From the NCBI RefSeq assembly GCF_002746455.1, contig NZ_NWUW01000002.1:1-64000 (forward strand): 64,000 bases of DNA. Direction: 5' to 3'. Positions 7,049 through 15,329 of this stretch are shown here, one piece after another. The notes under the pieces are model-generated. The model made no database searches, was not told the DNA's origin, and saw only the letters and a list, made by a program, of their open reading frames with translations. How positions within the stretch are numbered: position 1 is the stretch's first letter; every line of letters begins with the position of its first letter. The translations under genes and the position numbers were made by a program. Source of the DNA: Bacillus fungorum. GTDB lineage: Bacteria > Bacillota > Bacilli > Bacillales > Bacillaceae_G.

Positions 7049-7109
7049 TCGGAAGACTGGTTCAGGCCTTCATATGAAAATAACTATTTCTTTTAAGGAG
7101 GTGGGAAGA

Positions 7110-7283
7110 ATGGCTGTACCTTTTAGAAGAACTTCTAAAACAGTAAAAAGAAAGCGTCGTACGCATTTCAAATTATCAGTACCTGGTATGGTAGAGTGCC
7201 CAAGCTGTGGTGAAGCGAAATTAGCTCACCGTGTATGTAAAGCATGCGGTACTTACAAAGGTAAAGAAGTAATCAGCAAGTAA
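7110..7283 (+). CDS. rpmF: Ribosomal protein bL32
   Basis: 57 residues, the usual size for bL32. It starts [10 protein letters not shown] and is followed by a basic stretch. Two Cys pairs, 'CPSCG' (~30) and 'CKACG' (~43), make the zinc-binding ribbon of the C+ paralogue type. The ATG at 7110 has a near-perfect AAGGAGGTG upstream. A longer in-frame ORF begins at 7005 inside yceD, but the ribosome site and the family N-terminus fix the start at 7110. It is part of the 50S subunit and is co-transcribed with yceD. Confidence 0.98.
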
Positions 7284-7291
7284 TTGCGGAA

Positions 7292-7327
7292 AAATAAACG
7301 TAGAAGATATCTTCTACGTTTATTTTT
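7292..7327. terminator. Terminator after rpmF
   Basis: A perfect palindrome centred at 7308/7309 (arms of about 15 bp around GATATC) is followed by eight T residues. Confidence 0.9.
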
Positions 7328-7412
7328 TTTGTCTTATTCTTTATTTGTTGTATTCTATCTTTTCTAGTAACTGCATATGCTTAATAAAAAATGCATAGGG
7401 AGGACTAGAGAG

Positions 7413-7919
7413 ATGGCGACAACAAGACAAGATGCTTGGACTGATGATGAAGATTTGCTTCTGGCAGAAGTAGTACTCCGGCATATTCGAGAAGGTGGAA
7501 CGCAATTATCTGCCTTTAAAGAAGTGGGAAGACATTTATCTCGTACACCAGCAGCATGTGGCTTTAGATGGAATTCTTACGTTAGAAAGCAATACAAAGA
7601 ACGTATTGAAGAAGCGAAGCAACTGCGTAAAGTAGAAAATTATGAAGTGAAAGAGACGAAGGTATTGGAGCCTACGTCAATTACATTGAATGATGTTATT
7701 GATTTCTTGCAAAATTATAAAGATGAAGACTCTTTAATGGTGTTGCAACAGCAAATTGAATCGTTACAAACAGAGAAAGAGCGTCTTTTGGAGCGATTAT
7801 CAGTATATGAGGAAGAATATAGAACATTGCTTGATTATATTGATCAAAAAAGAAGTGTAATAGTAGCAGAAAGAAATAGCGCTTGGTCGAATGGGAAATT
7901 AGAGAAGTTAAAGAAATAA
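7413..7919 (+). CDS. rsfA: Prespore-specific transcription regulator RsfA
   Basis: 168 residues. An N-terminal Myb/SANT-like DNA-binding domain (~1-55) carries the tryptophan pattern '[11 protein letters not shown]' and '[10 protein letters not shown]'. A long helical region (~95-155) is predicted to form a coiled coil. In B. subtilis RsfA (YlbO family) is made under sigma-F and tunes a subset of sigma-F genes in the forespore. The gene order rpmF-rsfA-ylbP is the same as in B. subtilis. ATG 7413 is chosen for the AGGGAGG upstream; an in-frame ATG at 7377 has no ribosome site. Confidence 0.9.
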   Translation: MATTRQDAWTDDEDLLLAEVVLRHIREGGTQLSAFKEVGRHLSRTPAACGFRWNSYVRKQYKERIEEAKQLRKVENYEVKETKVLEPTSITLNDVIDFLQNYKDEDSLMVLQQQIESLQTEKERLLERLSVYEEEYRTLLDYIDQKRSVIVAERNSAWSNGKLEKLKK

Positions 7920-7950
7920 AAAAACAGCTGCTATGTAGCTGTTTTTTTAT
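7920..7950. terminator. Bidirectional terminator rsfA/ylbP
   Basis: AAACAGCT/AGCTGTTT arms are flanked by A and T runs. It lies between convergent genes. Confidence 0.8.
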
Positions 7951-7953
7951 TTC

Positions 7954-8427
7954 TTATGCAGATTCTTCATCTGTAACCGCATTCAAATTTGTTTCTGGAT
8001 GCCAAACATAAAAATCACCATCAGGTACTGATACAGGTCGGAAATTTAATTTATCCCAAAAACCAGCTGAATGGATACGTGCAATCGTTTTAATTGGGAA
8101 CTGTAGCCCCTTTGCATAATTTACAAGCATTTCTCCGAATCCTTGTTTTTGGAAAGTTGGTAGCACTTCAAGTTTATAGAGTTCTAGGTAAGTACCTGTA
8201 ATTTCGAATGGTTCTCCGCCATTTCTTTTCATGTATAGACTCATACGTGCAATTAGTGATCCGCCGTAATAAATACCGTAAAATGGAGATTCACTATCGT
8301 TTTCAATAATGTTTGCTTGTAATTCTTCTAACATGGATAGTTCTTGAGCTCCGCAACCTTTAAATTTTTTAAATTCGTCTAATGTTTTATAATTGATGAG
8401 CAAGCGCTCAACTTTTGGGAATCCCAT
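7954..8427 (-). CDS. ylbP: GNAT-family N-acetyltransferase YlbP
   Basis: 157 residues on the minus strand, convergent with rsfA as in B. subtilis. The GNAT fold is seen in 'YLELYKLEVLPTFQKQGFGEMLVNYAK' (strand beta4 followed by the acetyl-CoA loop Q-x-x-G-x-G, ~85-110), which is split here for length. The C-terminal 'HSAGFWDKLNFRPV' (~119-132) is the usual beta5-alpha4 end. The substrate is unknown. The ribosome site AAAAGGATG precedes the ATG. No neighbouring gene suggests a pathway. Confidence 0.85.
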   Translation of the reverse strand: MGFPKVERLLINYKTLDEFKKFKGCGAQELSMLEELQANIIENDSESPFYGIYYGGSLIARMSLYMKRNGGEPFEITGTYLELYKLEVLPTFQKQGFGEMLVNYAKGLQFPIKTIARIHSAGFWDKLNFRPVSVPDGDFYVWHPETNLNAVTDEESA

Positions 8428-8812
8428 AACATCACATCCTTTTCTTGTCTCGTTGAATGCAGAAAAGTGAAAATATTTATAATAATATTATAACTCATTT
8501 TTTTATTTTTATGAAGATGATAGTATATTTCTTTTATTATTTTTTTTGAGGATTTGCTAAACTAAGAATAGAAGCCTATTAATAAGTAGTATATACATAT
8601 TGAAGGAAGAGGTTGCATTTGCTTATTAAAGAGCAATGAAATTGTAAACTATGTTAATGTAATTGAGGGAGATAAAGTAAAACTTTAATCGGTGGGATTT
8701 GTTCATCCTTAATTAATTATTATTCTGCACTAAGTGGGCATTTGCTGGATTAAAAAGAGGGAGGGGGAAAAGGGACTTATGTATCGTGTTCATATAAGTT
8801 CCTTGTGCGAGA
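8428..8812. other. 385-bp intergenic region before panE
   Basis: Divergent region between ylbP (leftward) and panE (rightward). It is very AT-rich, with TATAAT-like stretches toward ylbP, but I cannot fix a promoter. The right end holds a purine block GAGGGAGGGGG (8757-8767), a short overlapping ORF (8779-8880) and an 11-bp inverted repeat (8770-8804). No other gene was seen. Confidence 0.5.
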
Positions 8813-8880
8813 ATGAAAATCGGAGTGGTGGGACCAGGAGCTATCGGTCTATTGTATGCATTTTATTTACAAAAAAGTAA
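8779..8880 (+). CDS. Possible 33-codon leader ORF overlapping panE
   Basis: An ATG at 8779 follows the strong purine block at 8757-8767 and opens 33 codons that stop at 8878-8880. It overlaps the beginning of panE in another frame. Its product (MYRVHISSLC...) matches nothing I know. The panE ATG at 8813 has only a weak ribosome site, so translation of this ORF could feed or limit panE translation. It may be fortuitous. Confidence 0.3.
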   Translation: MYRVHISSLCENENRSGGTRSYRSIVCILFTKK

Positions 8881-9697
8881 TCAAGATGTTACGTTGTTTA
8901 CAAGGACAACTAAACAGGCTGAGGAATTAAATACAACGGGTGTAACTTGTATCAGGGAGGGGAAACGTGAAACGGTATTCCCGCCTGTTTTACCAATAGA
9001 AAGCATGCTAGACCAGCAGCTAGACTATATATTTATTGCTGTTAAGCAATATCATATAACTGACATACTACCTTTTGTGCGAGGGAAATCCTCATTAATC
9101 TTTTTGCAAAACGGGATGTCGCACCTTCATGCTATGCAGAAAATAGGGAATAAAAATATTGCAGTTGGAATTGTAGAGCATGGCGCAAAAAAAGAAGAAA
9201 GACATACCGTTTATCATACAGGGATAGGTGTAACGAAGTTTGGAATCGTGCACGGCCGGTCTATACATTTTGAAGAAATATTTAATTGCTTTCCTTTTCC
9301 TCATTTTCCGATTCAAATAGAAGATGACTGGATGGATGTTATGCACAAAAAATTAGTAGTTAATGTATGTATCAATCCACTGACAGCATTATTACAAGTC
9401 CAGAACGGCGAGCTGATTTCGAATCCGTTTTTTTATCAGATGATGGAGCAAGTATTCCAGGAAGTCGTTTTTCTTGTTAAAGAAGAAAAAAAAATGGTAT
9501 GGGAAATGGTACGTCACGTATGTGAAAGAACATCTCATAATACATCGTCTATGCTGGCAGATGTAAGAGCGAATAGACAAACGGAAATTGGTGCGATTGT
9601 TGGATATGTATTAGAAGAAGCTAAGAAACAGCAACAATCCGTTCCGACACTTCAATTTTTGTTCGATGCAATAAAAGGATTAGAAGTAAAAGTATAA
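8813..9697 (+). CDS. panE: 2-dehydropantoate 2-reductase (ketopantoate reductase family)
   Basis: 294 residues. The N-terminal Rossmann domain begins 'MKIGVVGPGAIGLLYA', an NADP-binding G-x-G-x-x-G motif with Pro in the second position. The C-terminal ApbA_C domain contains the catalytic Lys in 'MHKKLVVNVCINPLTA' (~178) and the conserved Asn-Pro. It reduces ketopantoate to pantoate with NADPH in pantothenate/CoA synthesis. It equals B. subtilis YlbQ in position (ylbP-ylbQ-bshC). The ATG at 8813 is forced by an in-frame stop just upstream and by the family N-terminus. The ribosome site is weak. A paralogue elsewhere in the genome could be the main PanE. Confidence 0.85.
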   Translation: MKIGVVGPGAIGLLYAFYLQKSNQDVTLFTRTTKQAEELNTTGVTCIREGKRETVFPPVLPIESMLDQQLDYIFIAVKQYHITDILPFVRGKSSLIFLQNGMSHLHAMQKIGNKNIAVGIVEHGAKKEERHTVYHTGIGVTKFGIVHGRSIHFEEIFNCFPFPHFPIQIEDDWMDVMHKKLVVNVCINPLTALLQVQNGELISNPFFYQMMEQVFQEVVFLVKEEKKMVWEMVRHVCERTSHNTSSMLADVRANRQTEIGAIVGYVLEEAKKQQQSVPTLQFLFDAIKGLEVKV

Positions 9698-9776
9698 GTG
9701 TAATTCTTTGCTTTTACGTGAAACATTGACTACAATGTGGATTGGTGAGAGAACAGGATACGAAAGGAAGAATTAT

Positions 9777-11393
9777 ATGGAGATAAAAGAAATCTCTGTT
9801 CCGCAACAAGGTGTTGTAGCGGACTATATGAACGGAAAAAAAGAGATACAGTCGTGTTTCGATTATATGTTAACAGAAGATGCTTTTAAACAGCGTGTAC
9901 AAGATTTGCGTGAGAGGGAGTTTTTCCGCCAAGATTTAGTAGCGCATTTATTAGAATATAATACAAAATTACAAGCGGGAGAAGCTACAATTCAAAATGT
10001 AAAAGCGCTTGGAGATGAAAGTACATATGTTGTTATAGCTGGACAACAAGCTGGGTTATTAACTGGGCCACTTTATACAATTCATAAAATTATTTCAGTT
10101 TTACAGCTTGCGAGGGAAAAGGAAGAAAGTTTAGGTGTTAAAGTTGTTCCTGTTTTCTGGATTGCTGGTGAAGACCATGATATGGATGAAATTAATCATA
10201 CTTTTGTAACGAAGAATAAAAAAATAAAAAAGACTATTTTTCATGATCGTAATCCGAAAAAGGCGAGTGCTTCAGAGTCTGAGCTTTCTTTGGAAGACTG
10301 TAGAAAGTGGATTGAAGAAATTTTCAAAACATACCCTGAAACGAATTTTACAAAGGATGTACTGCAATTTATTGATGATTCTTTGGGGAAATCGAATACG
10401 TATGTAGATTTCTTTGGCCATCTTATTATGAAAATGTTCGTGAATTCTGGTTTAATTCTTGTTGATTCGCATCATCCTGAATTAAGAAAATTAGAAGTGC
10501 CGTTTTTCAAGCAAATTATAGGTAAGTATAAAGAAGTGCAAGAGGGGCTTCATAACCAACAGGAAGTAATTAAAGAATTAGGATATAAACCGATTATTGA
10601 AACAAAGTATAATGCAGTACATATTTTCATGGAAATTGATAATGAGCGAGTATTACTTGAAGACGATCAAGGGAAGTTTGTTGGGAAGGATGGAGCGTAT
10701 TCCTTTTCGTATGAGGAATTGATGGAAGAGATGGAGAGAAGTCCGGAACGCTTTAGTAATAATGTTGTAACGCGCCCTCTTATGCAAGAGTATGTATTTC
10801 CTACGCTCGCGTTTATTGGAGGACCAGGGGAATTAGCCTACTGGAGTGAATTACAACAAGTCTTCCATACTATCGGTTTCCGAATGCCACCTGTCGTTCC
10901 GCGTATTACAATCACTTATATAGAGAGGGATATAGCGACAGATTTATACGATTTGCAATTGCAAGAGAGTGATCCGTTTTTAAATAACATAGATAAGTTG
11001 CGTGAAAACTGGTTATCTAATCAAATAGAGGAACCGATAGATGATCGATTTGTAGAGGCGAAAAAAGAAATAATTGATATTCATACGTCATTACAACAGT
11101 TTGTGAAGAAAATAGATCCTGGATTAAGTGCGTTTGCAGGGAAAAATGAATCCAAAATTAATGAACAAATTGAACTGTTGGAAAGAATGTTGAAAAGAAA
11201 TGTTGAGAAAAAGCATGAAGTGCAGTTAAATAAATTCCGTCGCATACAATTTGCACTTCGTCCATTAGGAGCGCCGCAAGAGCGTGTGTGGAATGTATGT
11301 TATTATTTAAATCAGTTCGGTTTGGATTTCATTGATCGTGTAATGGAAAACCCGTTTTCTTGGGATGGAAAACATCATGTTATAAAACTATAG
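9777..11393 (+). CDS. bshC: Bacillithiol biosynthesis cysteine-adding enzyme BshC
   Basis: 538 residues, full length for BshC (YllA). It performs the last step of bacillithiol synthesis, adding cysteine to glucosaminyl-malate. The N-terminal Rossmann-like core contains 'VVIAGQQAGLLTGPLY' (~82-97) and 'VPVFWIAGEDHDMDE' (~125-139); a C-terminal helical/coiled-coil stretch (~455-500) mediates dimer formation in the known structure. ATG 9777 is chosen because AAAGGAAG lies seven bases upstream; a longer frame from a TTG at 9708 has no ribosome site. It lies 79 bases downstream of panE and is closed by its own terminator. Confidence 0.96.
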   Translation: MEIKEISVPQQGVVADYMNGKKEIQSCFDYMLTEDAFKQRVQDLREREFFRQDLVAHLLEYNTKLQAGEATIQNVKALGDESTYVVIAGQQAGLLTGPLYTIHKIISVLQLAREKEESLGVKVVPVFWIAGEDHDMDEINHTFVTKNKKIKKTIFHDRNPKKASASESELSLEDCRKWIEEIFKTYPETNFTKDVLQFIDDSLGKSNTYVDFFGHLIMKMFVNSGLILVDSHHPELRKLEVPFFKQIIGKYKEVQEGLHNQQEVIKELGYKPIIETKYNAVHIFMEIDNERVLLEDDQGKFVGKDGAYSFSYEELMEEMERSPERFSNNVVTRPLMQEYVFPTLAFIGGPGELAYWSELQQVFHTIGFRMPPVVPRITITYIERDIATDLYDLQLQESDPFLNNIDKLRENWLSNQIEEPIDDRFVEAKKEIIDIHTSLQQFVKKIDPGLSAFAGKNESKINEQIELLERMLKRNVEKKHEVQLNKFRRIQFALRPLGAPQERVWNVCYYLNQFGLDFIDRVMENPFSWDGKHHVIKL

Positions 11394-11425
11394 AATCTTG
11401 CTCTTAGGAGCAGGATTTTATTTTT
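11394..11425 (+). terminator. Terminator after bshC
   Basis: A 10-bp stem AATCTTGCTC/GAGCAGGATT with loop TTAG is followed by a T-rich tract. Confidence 0.85.
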
Positions 11426-11761
11426 GTCTCGTTGAATTTACTGTGAAGTGAAATTTTTCTGAATTATCAATCTGAAAATAGTGAATATCGTAATTATGCA
11501 GGATACTTAAATATATGACAAAATAGCACAAAATGTAAACGTATTATTATCTTTTTCGACAGTTTTTTATTTAAATTCCCGCAAAAGATGATAAAATTTA
11601 GTATATAATAAAAGAAAATAGCGATTTGTATAGTATGCTGCCTTTGTAGGCAAGTTAAATGAGTCGTTCTTTCATAGTATTTCGTTCTCTAATCGTGAAA
11701 TGTGCGTTTAGGGGAGGAGATGCATTCAACATAATTAATTGGAAAAAGAGTAGGTGCAACA
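11426..11761. other. Leader region of the division/cell-wall cluster without mraZ
   Basis: No ORF of useful length lies here; mraZ (about 143 codons), which precedes rsmH in most Bacillus, is absent. A TATAAT sits at 11604-11609 without a good -35. A small hairpin TGCCT/AGGCA is at ~11639-11653. A GGGGAGGAG block (11711-11719), like a strong ribosome site, is followed only by a three-codon ORF. The cluster promoter is probably in this region but cannot be fixed. Confidence 0.5.
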
Positions 11762-12694
11762 ATGTTTAAACACGTAACAGTGCTTTTAAAGGAAACAGTA
11801 GACGGCTTAGATATAAAGCCAGGTGGTACATATGTAGATTGTACACTGGGGGGAGGAGGACATAGTTCTTATTTGTTATCCCAATTAACTGAAGGCGGAA
11901 AGTTAATCGCGTTTGATCAAGATGAGATAGCAATTCAAAATGCGAAAGAAAAGTTCTCTTCATACGGTGAGCAGTTCATAACAGTAAAAAGTAATTTCCG
12001 TTATTTATCTGAAAAACTACAGGAATTAGGTATAACAGAAGTAGACGGTATTTTATTTGATTTAGGTGTTTCATCCCCGCAATTAGATACACCAGAGCGT
12101 GGCTTTAGTTATCATCATGATGCACCGTTAGATATGCGAATGGATCAAGATGCTCCCTTAACAGCATATGATGTTGTAAATAGCTGGTCATATGAGCAAC
12201 TTGTAAGAATTTTCTTCCAGTATGGTGAAGAGAAATTTTCAAAACAAATAGCTAGGAAAATTGAAGCGTATCGTGAGAATAAAGCTATTGAAACGACAGC
12301 AGAATTAGTAGAACTAATTAAAGAGGGTATTCCAGCTCCTGCTCGTAGAACGGGTGGACATCCTGCGAAGCGAGTGTTCCAAGCAATCCGTATTGCCGTA
12401 AATGATGAATTGAAAGTATTTGAAGAAGCGTTGGAATCTGCAATTGAGATGGTCAAGCCAGGCGGAAGAGTTAGTGTTATAACATTCCATTCTTTAGAAG
12501 ACCGTATTTGTAAAACCACGTTTAAGCGAAATAGTACAACGCCACAATTGCCGCCAGGATTACCAATTATTCCTGATGAATTTAAGCCGAAATTAAAGCT
12601 TATTACAAGAAAACCGATTTTACCTTCTGATATAGAGTTAGAAGAAAATAATCGAGCGCGTTCTGCGAAATTGAGAATCGCTGAAAAACGATAA
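11762..12694 (+). CDS. rsmH: 16S rRNA m4C1402 methyltransferase RsmH (MraW)
   Basis: 310 residues, the normal length. It methylates N4 of C1402 in 16S rRNA using S-adenosylmethionine. The SAM site is visible at '[16 protein letters not shown]' (~27-42) and '[10 protein letters not shown]' (~49-58). The signature '[15 protein letters not shown]' lies at ~98-112 and '[15 protein letters not shown]' at ~234-248. GTAGGTG precedes the ATG. It is the first gene of the division and cell-wall cluster here, because mraZ is missing, and ftsL begins 15 bases after its stop. Confidence 0.97.
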   Translation: MFKHVTVLLKETVDGLDIKPGGTYVDCTLGGGGHSSYLLSQLTEGGKLIAFDQDEIAIQNAKEKFSSYGEQFITVKSNFRYLSEKLQELGITEVDGILFDLGVSSPQLDTPERGFSYHHDAPLDMRMDQDAPLTAYDVVNSWSYEQLVRIFFQYGEEKFSKQIARKIEAYRENKAIETTAELVELIKEGIPAPARRTGGHPAKRVFQAIRIAVNDELKVFEEALESAIEMVKPGGRVSVITFHSLEDRICKTTFKRNSTTPQLPPGLPIIPDEFKPKLKLITRKPILPSDIELEENNRARSAKLRIAEKR

Positions 12695-12709
12695 AAAGGG
12701 GAGAGAGGT

Positions 12710-13072
12710 ATGAGTAACTTAGCTGTAAAGTACAAACAACAAGCGCAAGAAGAGGTACAGATTCAAACGCCCCCACAGCAGATGGTTCAGCCAAAAGCTA
12801 AAGCGAAGATTACAAGAATCGAAAAACTGTTGTATGTAGCATTTATTGGCTTTTTATTGTATGCCTGTGTAGCGTTTATTGGAAATAAAGCAGGCCTTTA
12901 TCAAGTCAATGTAGAAGCAGCGACGATAGAACAAAAAATTGTACAGCAGCAAAAAGAAAATCAAGAATTACAGGCTGAAGTAGAGAAGTTAAGTCGCTAT
13001 GAACGAATCGCTGAAGTTGCGAAAAAACACGGGTTAGAAATTAATGCGAATAATGTGAAAGGCCTCAAATAA
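12710..13072 (+). CDS. ftsL: Cell division protein FtsL
   Basis: 120 residues. A charged cytoplasmic N-terminus (~1-37, Gln-rich) is followed by a single membrane span (~39-58) and an extracytoplasmic coiled coil (~68-100: 'EQKIVQQQKENQELQAEVEK' region). It is the bitopic partner of DivIC and DivIB in the septal complex, with its usual place between rsmH and pbpB. GGGGAGAGAGGT lies before the ATG. In B. subtilis FtsL is unstable and limits division; the sequence here does not show whether that holds. Confidence 0.93.
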   Translation: MSNLAVKYKQQAQEEVQIQTPPQQMVQPKAKAKITRIEKLLYVAFIGFLLYACVAFIGNKAGLYQVNVEAATIEQKIVQQQKENQELQAEVEKLSRYERIAEVAKKHGLEINANNVKGLK

Positions 13073-13093
13073 GGCAATAGGTGTGAAGGGAAA

Positions 13094-15244
13094 ATGAAGA
13101 GAAATATGACTAAATTTCATACCAATAAGGGAGCAGGGTATTTTATGATTTTATTCCTCCTGCTCTTTTTGCTATTATTAGCCCGATTTTTTTACATACA
13201 AGCAACAGGATCTGTTCATAATCATGATTTGGATGAACTTGCTAAGCAAAAACATAGCAAAACAGGAGTTCTCGAAGCAAATCGCGGGACGATTTATGAT
13301 CAAAACGGTCATGTGTTAGCGCAAGATGCAAACTCTTATAAACTTGTAGCGGAATTAAAAGGTGCGAATCATGTTGAGAATAAAGAGGATACTGCAAAGA
13401 AGATTGCGGGAGTACTCGGAACAGATGAAGAGACGATTTTAGCTACTTTAAATAAAGAAGGTAGAAGTCAAGTGGAGTTTGGGAAATTAGGTAAGGGCTT
13501 GACGAAAGAACAGAAAGAACAAATGGAAGCATTGAAATTGCCAGGTATATCTTTTATTACTGAAAATGCAAGAGTGTATCCAAACGGTGATTTTGCATCT
13601 TATGTCATAGGTCATGCGAGACCTGATGAAAAGGGAATTGCTGGAGGTCAATTTGGTTTAGAAAAGAGTTTGAATAAGTATTTAGGTGCGTCTAATGGAA
13701 AAGTTGCTTATACAGGCGATCGTAAAGGAGTATCTCTTGACGGTGGAAAAGTGAACGTAAAGGCACCTAAAAATGGAGATAATGTATATTTAACACTAGA
13801 CCAGCGTATTCAAAGTTATTTAGAAGACGCAATGAAAGAAGCAAGTAAACATTATGAACCAGAAAGCTTAATAGGAATTGTTGCGGATCCAAAAACAGGG
13901 AAAATATTAGCGATGTCTAGTAAGCCTAGTTATGATCCGAACCGAGAGAATAATAAGTATTTTTATAATGACGCAATTGCAAATGCATTTGAACCGGGTT
14001 CAACAATGAAAATTTTCACGCTAGCAGCAGCTATTAATGAAGGTGTGTATAAGGGACAAGATTATTATCAGTCTGGTACATATCAAGTCGGAAACCGCAA
14101 AATAAAAGATCATAACGGCGGCGCTGGATGGGGATCTATCACATTTGATGAAGGGGTAGAGCGCTCTTCCAACGTAGCGTTTGCAATTTTAGGAGATCAA
14201 AAACTTGGCCCAGAACGTTTCCGAAAATATATTCATAGCTTTGGATTAGATGAAAAAACGAACATTGATTTACCTGGTGAAGGCTCAAATACGATTTTAT
14301 TCAATCAGCAAATACAGCAAGTAACAACAGCTTTTGGACAAGGTTCTACTGTAACGCCAATTCAGCTTGTGCAAGCTGCAACAGCTATTGCAAATGATGG
14401 AAAAATGATGAAGCCTTATACAATTGATAAAATTGTAGATCCAATAACAGGGGAAGTAAAATTAGAAGATAAGCCAGAAGAAGTAGGAAAACCTGTTACA
14501 AAAGAAACAGCAGCGCAAGTAAGACAGTTATTAGAACGTGTTGTTACATCCCCGAAAGGAACAGGAACTGCTTATAAAGTCGATGGCTATTCAGTTGGTG
14601 GTAAAACAGGAACAGCGCAAATTCCGGATGGAAAAGGTGGATATATGACGGGAAGAGAGAATTATATATTCTCATTCTTAGGTATGGCACCTATGGACGA
14701 TCCGCAACTTGTTGTATATGTAGCTGTTAAACAGCCGAAATTGAAAGATGATGAGAGTGGTGCACAACCTTTAGCTGATATTTTTAAATATGTAACAAAA
14801 AATAGTTTAGAGTATTTAAAGATTAAGCCTAATGAAGTGAAAGATCCGAAGAAATATGTGAAAGAGCAGCAAACTGCTGTTCCAGATGTAACCGGAAAAA
14901 CGATGGAAGAAGCGAAAAAAGCGATTGATAAAGCAAAACTTCGTCCAATTGTATTAGGTGAAGGGAAAGTACAGCAACAAGTGCCAAAAGCAACTGAGCA
15001 AACATTGAAGGGTGATCGAGTCTTCTTAGTGGGAGATAAGCCTACAATGCCAAATATACAAGGTTGGGCACTGCGTGATGTTATGAATTTAGCAAAAACA
15101 TTAAAGCTTAACCTAAAACCTACTGGTACCGGATACGTAACCGAGCAAAGTGTGGCAGAAGGAACATTGTTGCAACCTGGTACAGAGTTAGGTGTAACAC
15201 TGGTACCGCCACTTGAACCACAACAAGAAGCAGAAAAACCGTAA
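13094..15244 (+). CDS. pbpB: Penicillin-binding protein 2B (septal transpeptidase, FtsI class)
   Basis: 716 residues, class B PBP. A short cytoplasmic N-terminus and one membrane span (~15-36) are followed by the dimerisation domain (~60-230) and the transpeptidase domain. Active-site motifs: Ser-Thr-Met-Lys (S303), Ser-Ser-Asn in 'ERSSNVAFA' and Lys-Thr-Gly (~504). Two C-terminal PASTA domains follow (~595-655 and ~656-712). It cross-links septal peptidoglycan and is essential for division. The paralogue spoVD lies directly downstream. GAAGGG precedes the ATG. Confidence 0.96.
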   Translation: MKRNMTKFHTNKGAGYFMILFLLLFLLLLARFFYIQATGSVHNHDLDELAKQKHSKTGVLEANRGTIYDQNGHVLAQDANSYKLVAELKGANHVENKEDTAKKIAGVLGTDEETILATLNKEGRSQVEFGKLGKGLTKEQKEQMEALKLPGISFITENARVYPNGDFASYVIGHARPDEKGIAGGQFGLEKSLNKYLGASNGKVAYTGDRKGVSLDGGKVNVKAPKNGDNVYLTLDQRIQSYLEDAMKEASKHYEPESLIGIVADPKTGKILAMSSKPSYDPNRENNKYFYNDAIANAFEPGSTMKIFTLAAAINEGVYKGQDYYQSGTYQVGNRKIKDHNGGAGWGSITFDEGVERSSNVAFAILGDQKLGPERFRKYIHSFGLDEKTNIDLPGEGSNTILFNQQIQQVTTAFGQGSTVTPIQLVQAATAIANDGKMMKPYTIDKIVDPITGEVKLEDKPEEVGKPVTKETAAQVRQLLERVVTSPKGTGTAYKVDGYSVGGKTGTAQIPDGKGGYMTGRENYIFSFLGMAPMDDPQLVVYVAVKQPKLKDDESGAQPLADIFKYVTKNSLEYLKIKPNEVKDPKKYVKEQQTAVPDVTGKTMEEAKKAIDKAKLRPIVLGEGKVQQQVPKATEQTLKGDRVFLVGDKPTMPNIQGWALRDVMNLAKTLKLNLKPTGTGYVTEQSVAEGTLLQPGTELGVTLVPPLEPQQEAEKP

Positions 15245-15281
15245 TGGTAAAAGAGAAGAAGTTCTAATTAAATAAGTACAA

Positions 15282-15329
15282 GCATATATTGGAACAAGCT
15301 AGGCGTAAGGGAGGCTTGTTCCAATATGC
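15282..15329 (+). promoter_or_regulatory. Hairpin with the spoVD ribosome site in the loop and the start codon in the stem
   Basis: The arm 15282-15299 (GCAT, a 2-nt bulge, ATTGGAACAAGC) pairs with 15314-15329 (GCTTGTTCCAATATGC, start to end). The 14-base loop contains AAGGGAG, and the ATG of spoVD is inside the 3' arm. No T run follows, so it is not a terminator. It should limit spoVD translation. Confidence 0.6.

Noticed and set aside
12145..12735. 196-codon open frame antisense to rsmH and the start of ftsL
   Set aside because: It mirrors the codon pattern of rsmH, has no ribosome site and no recognisable domain.
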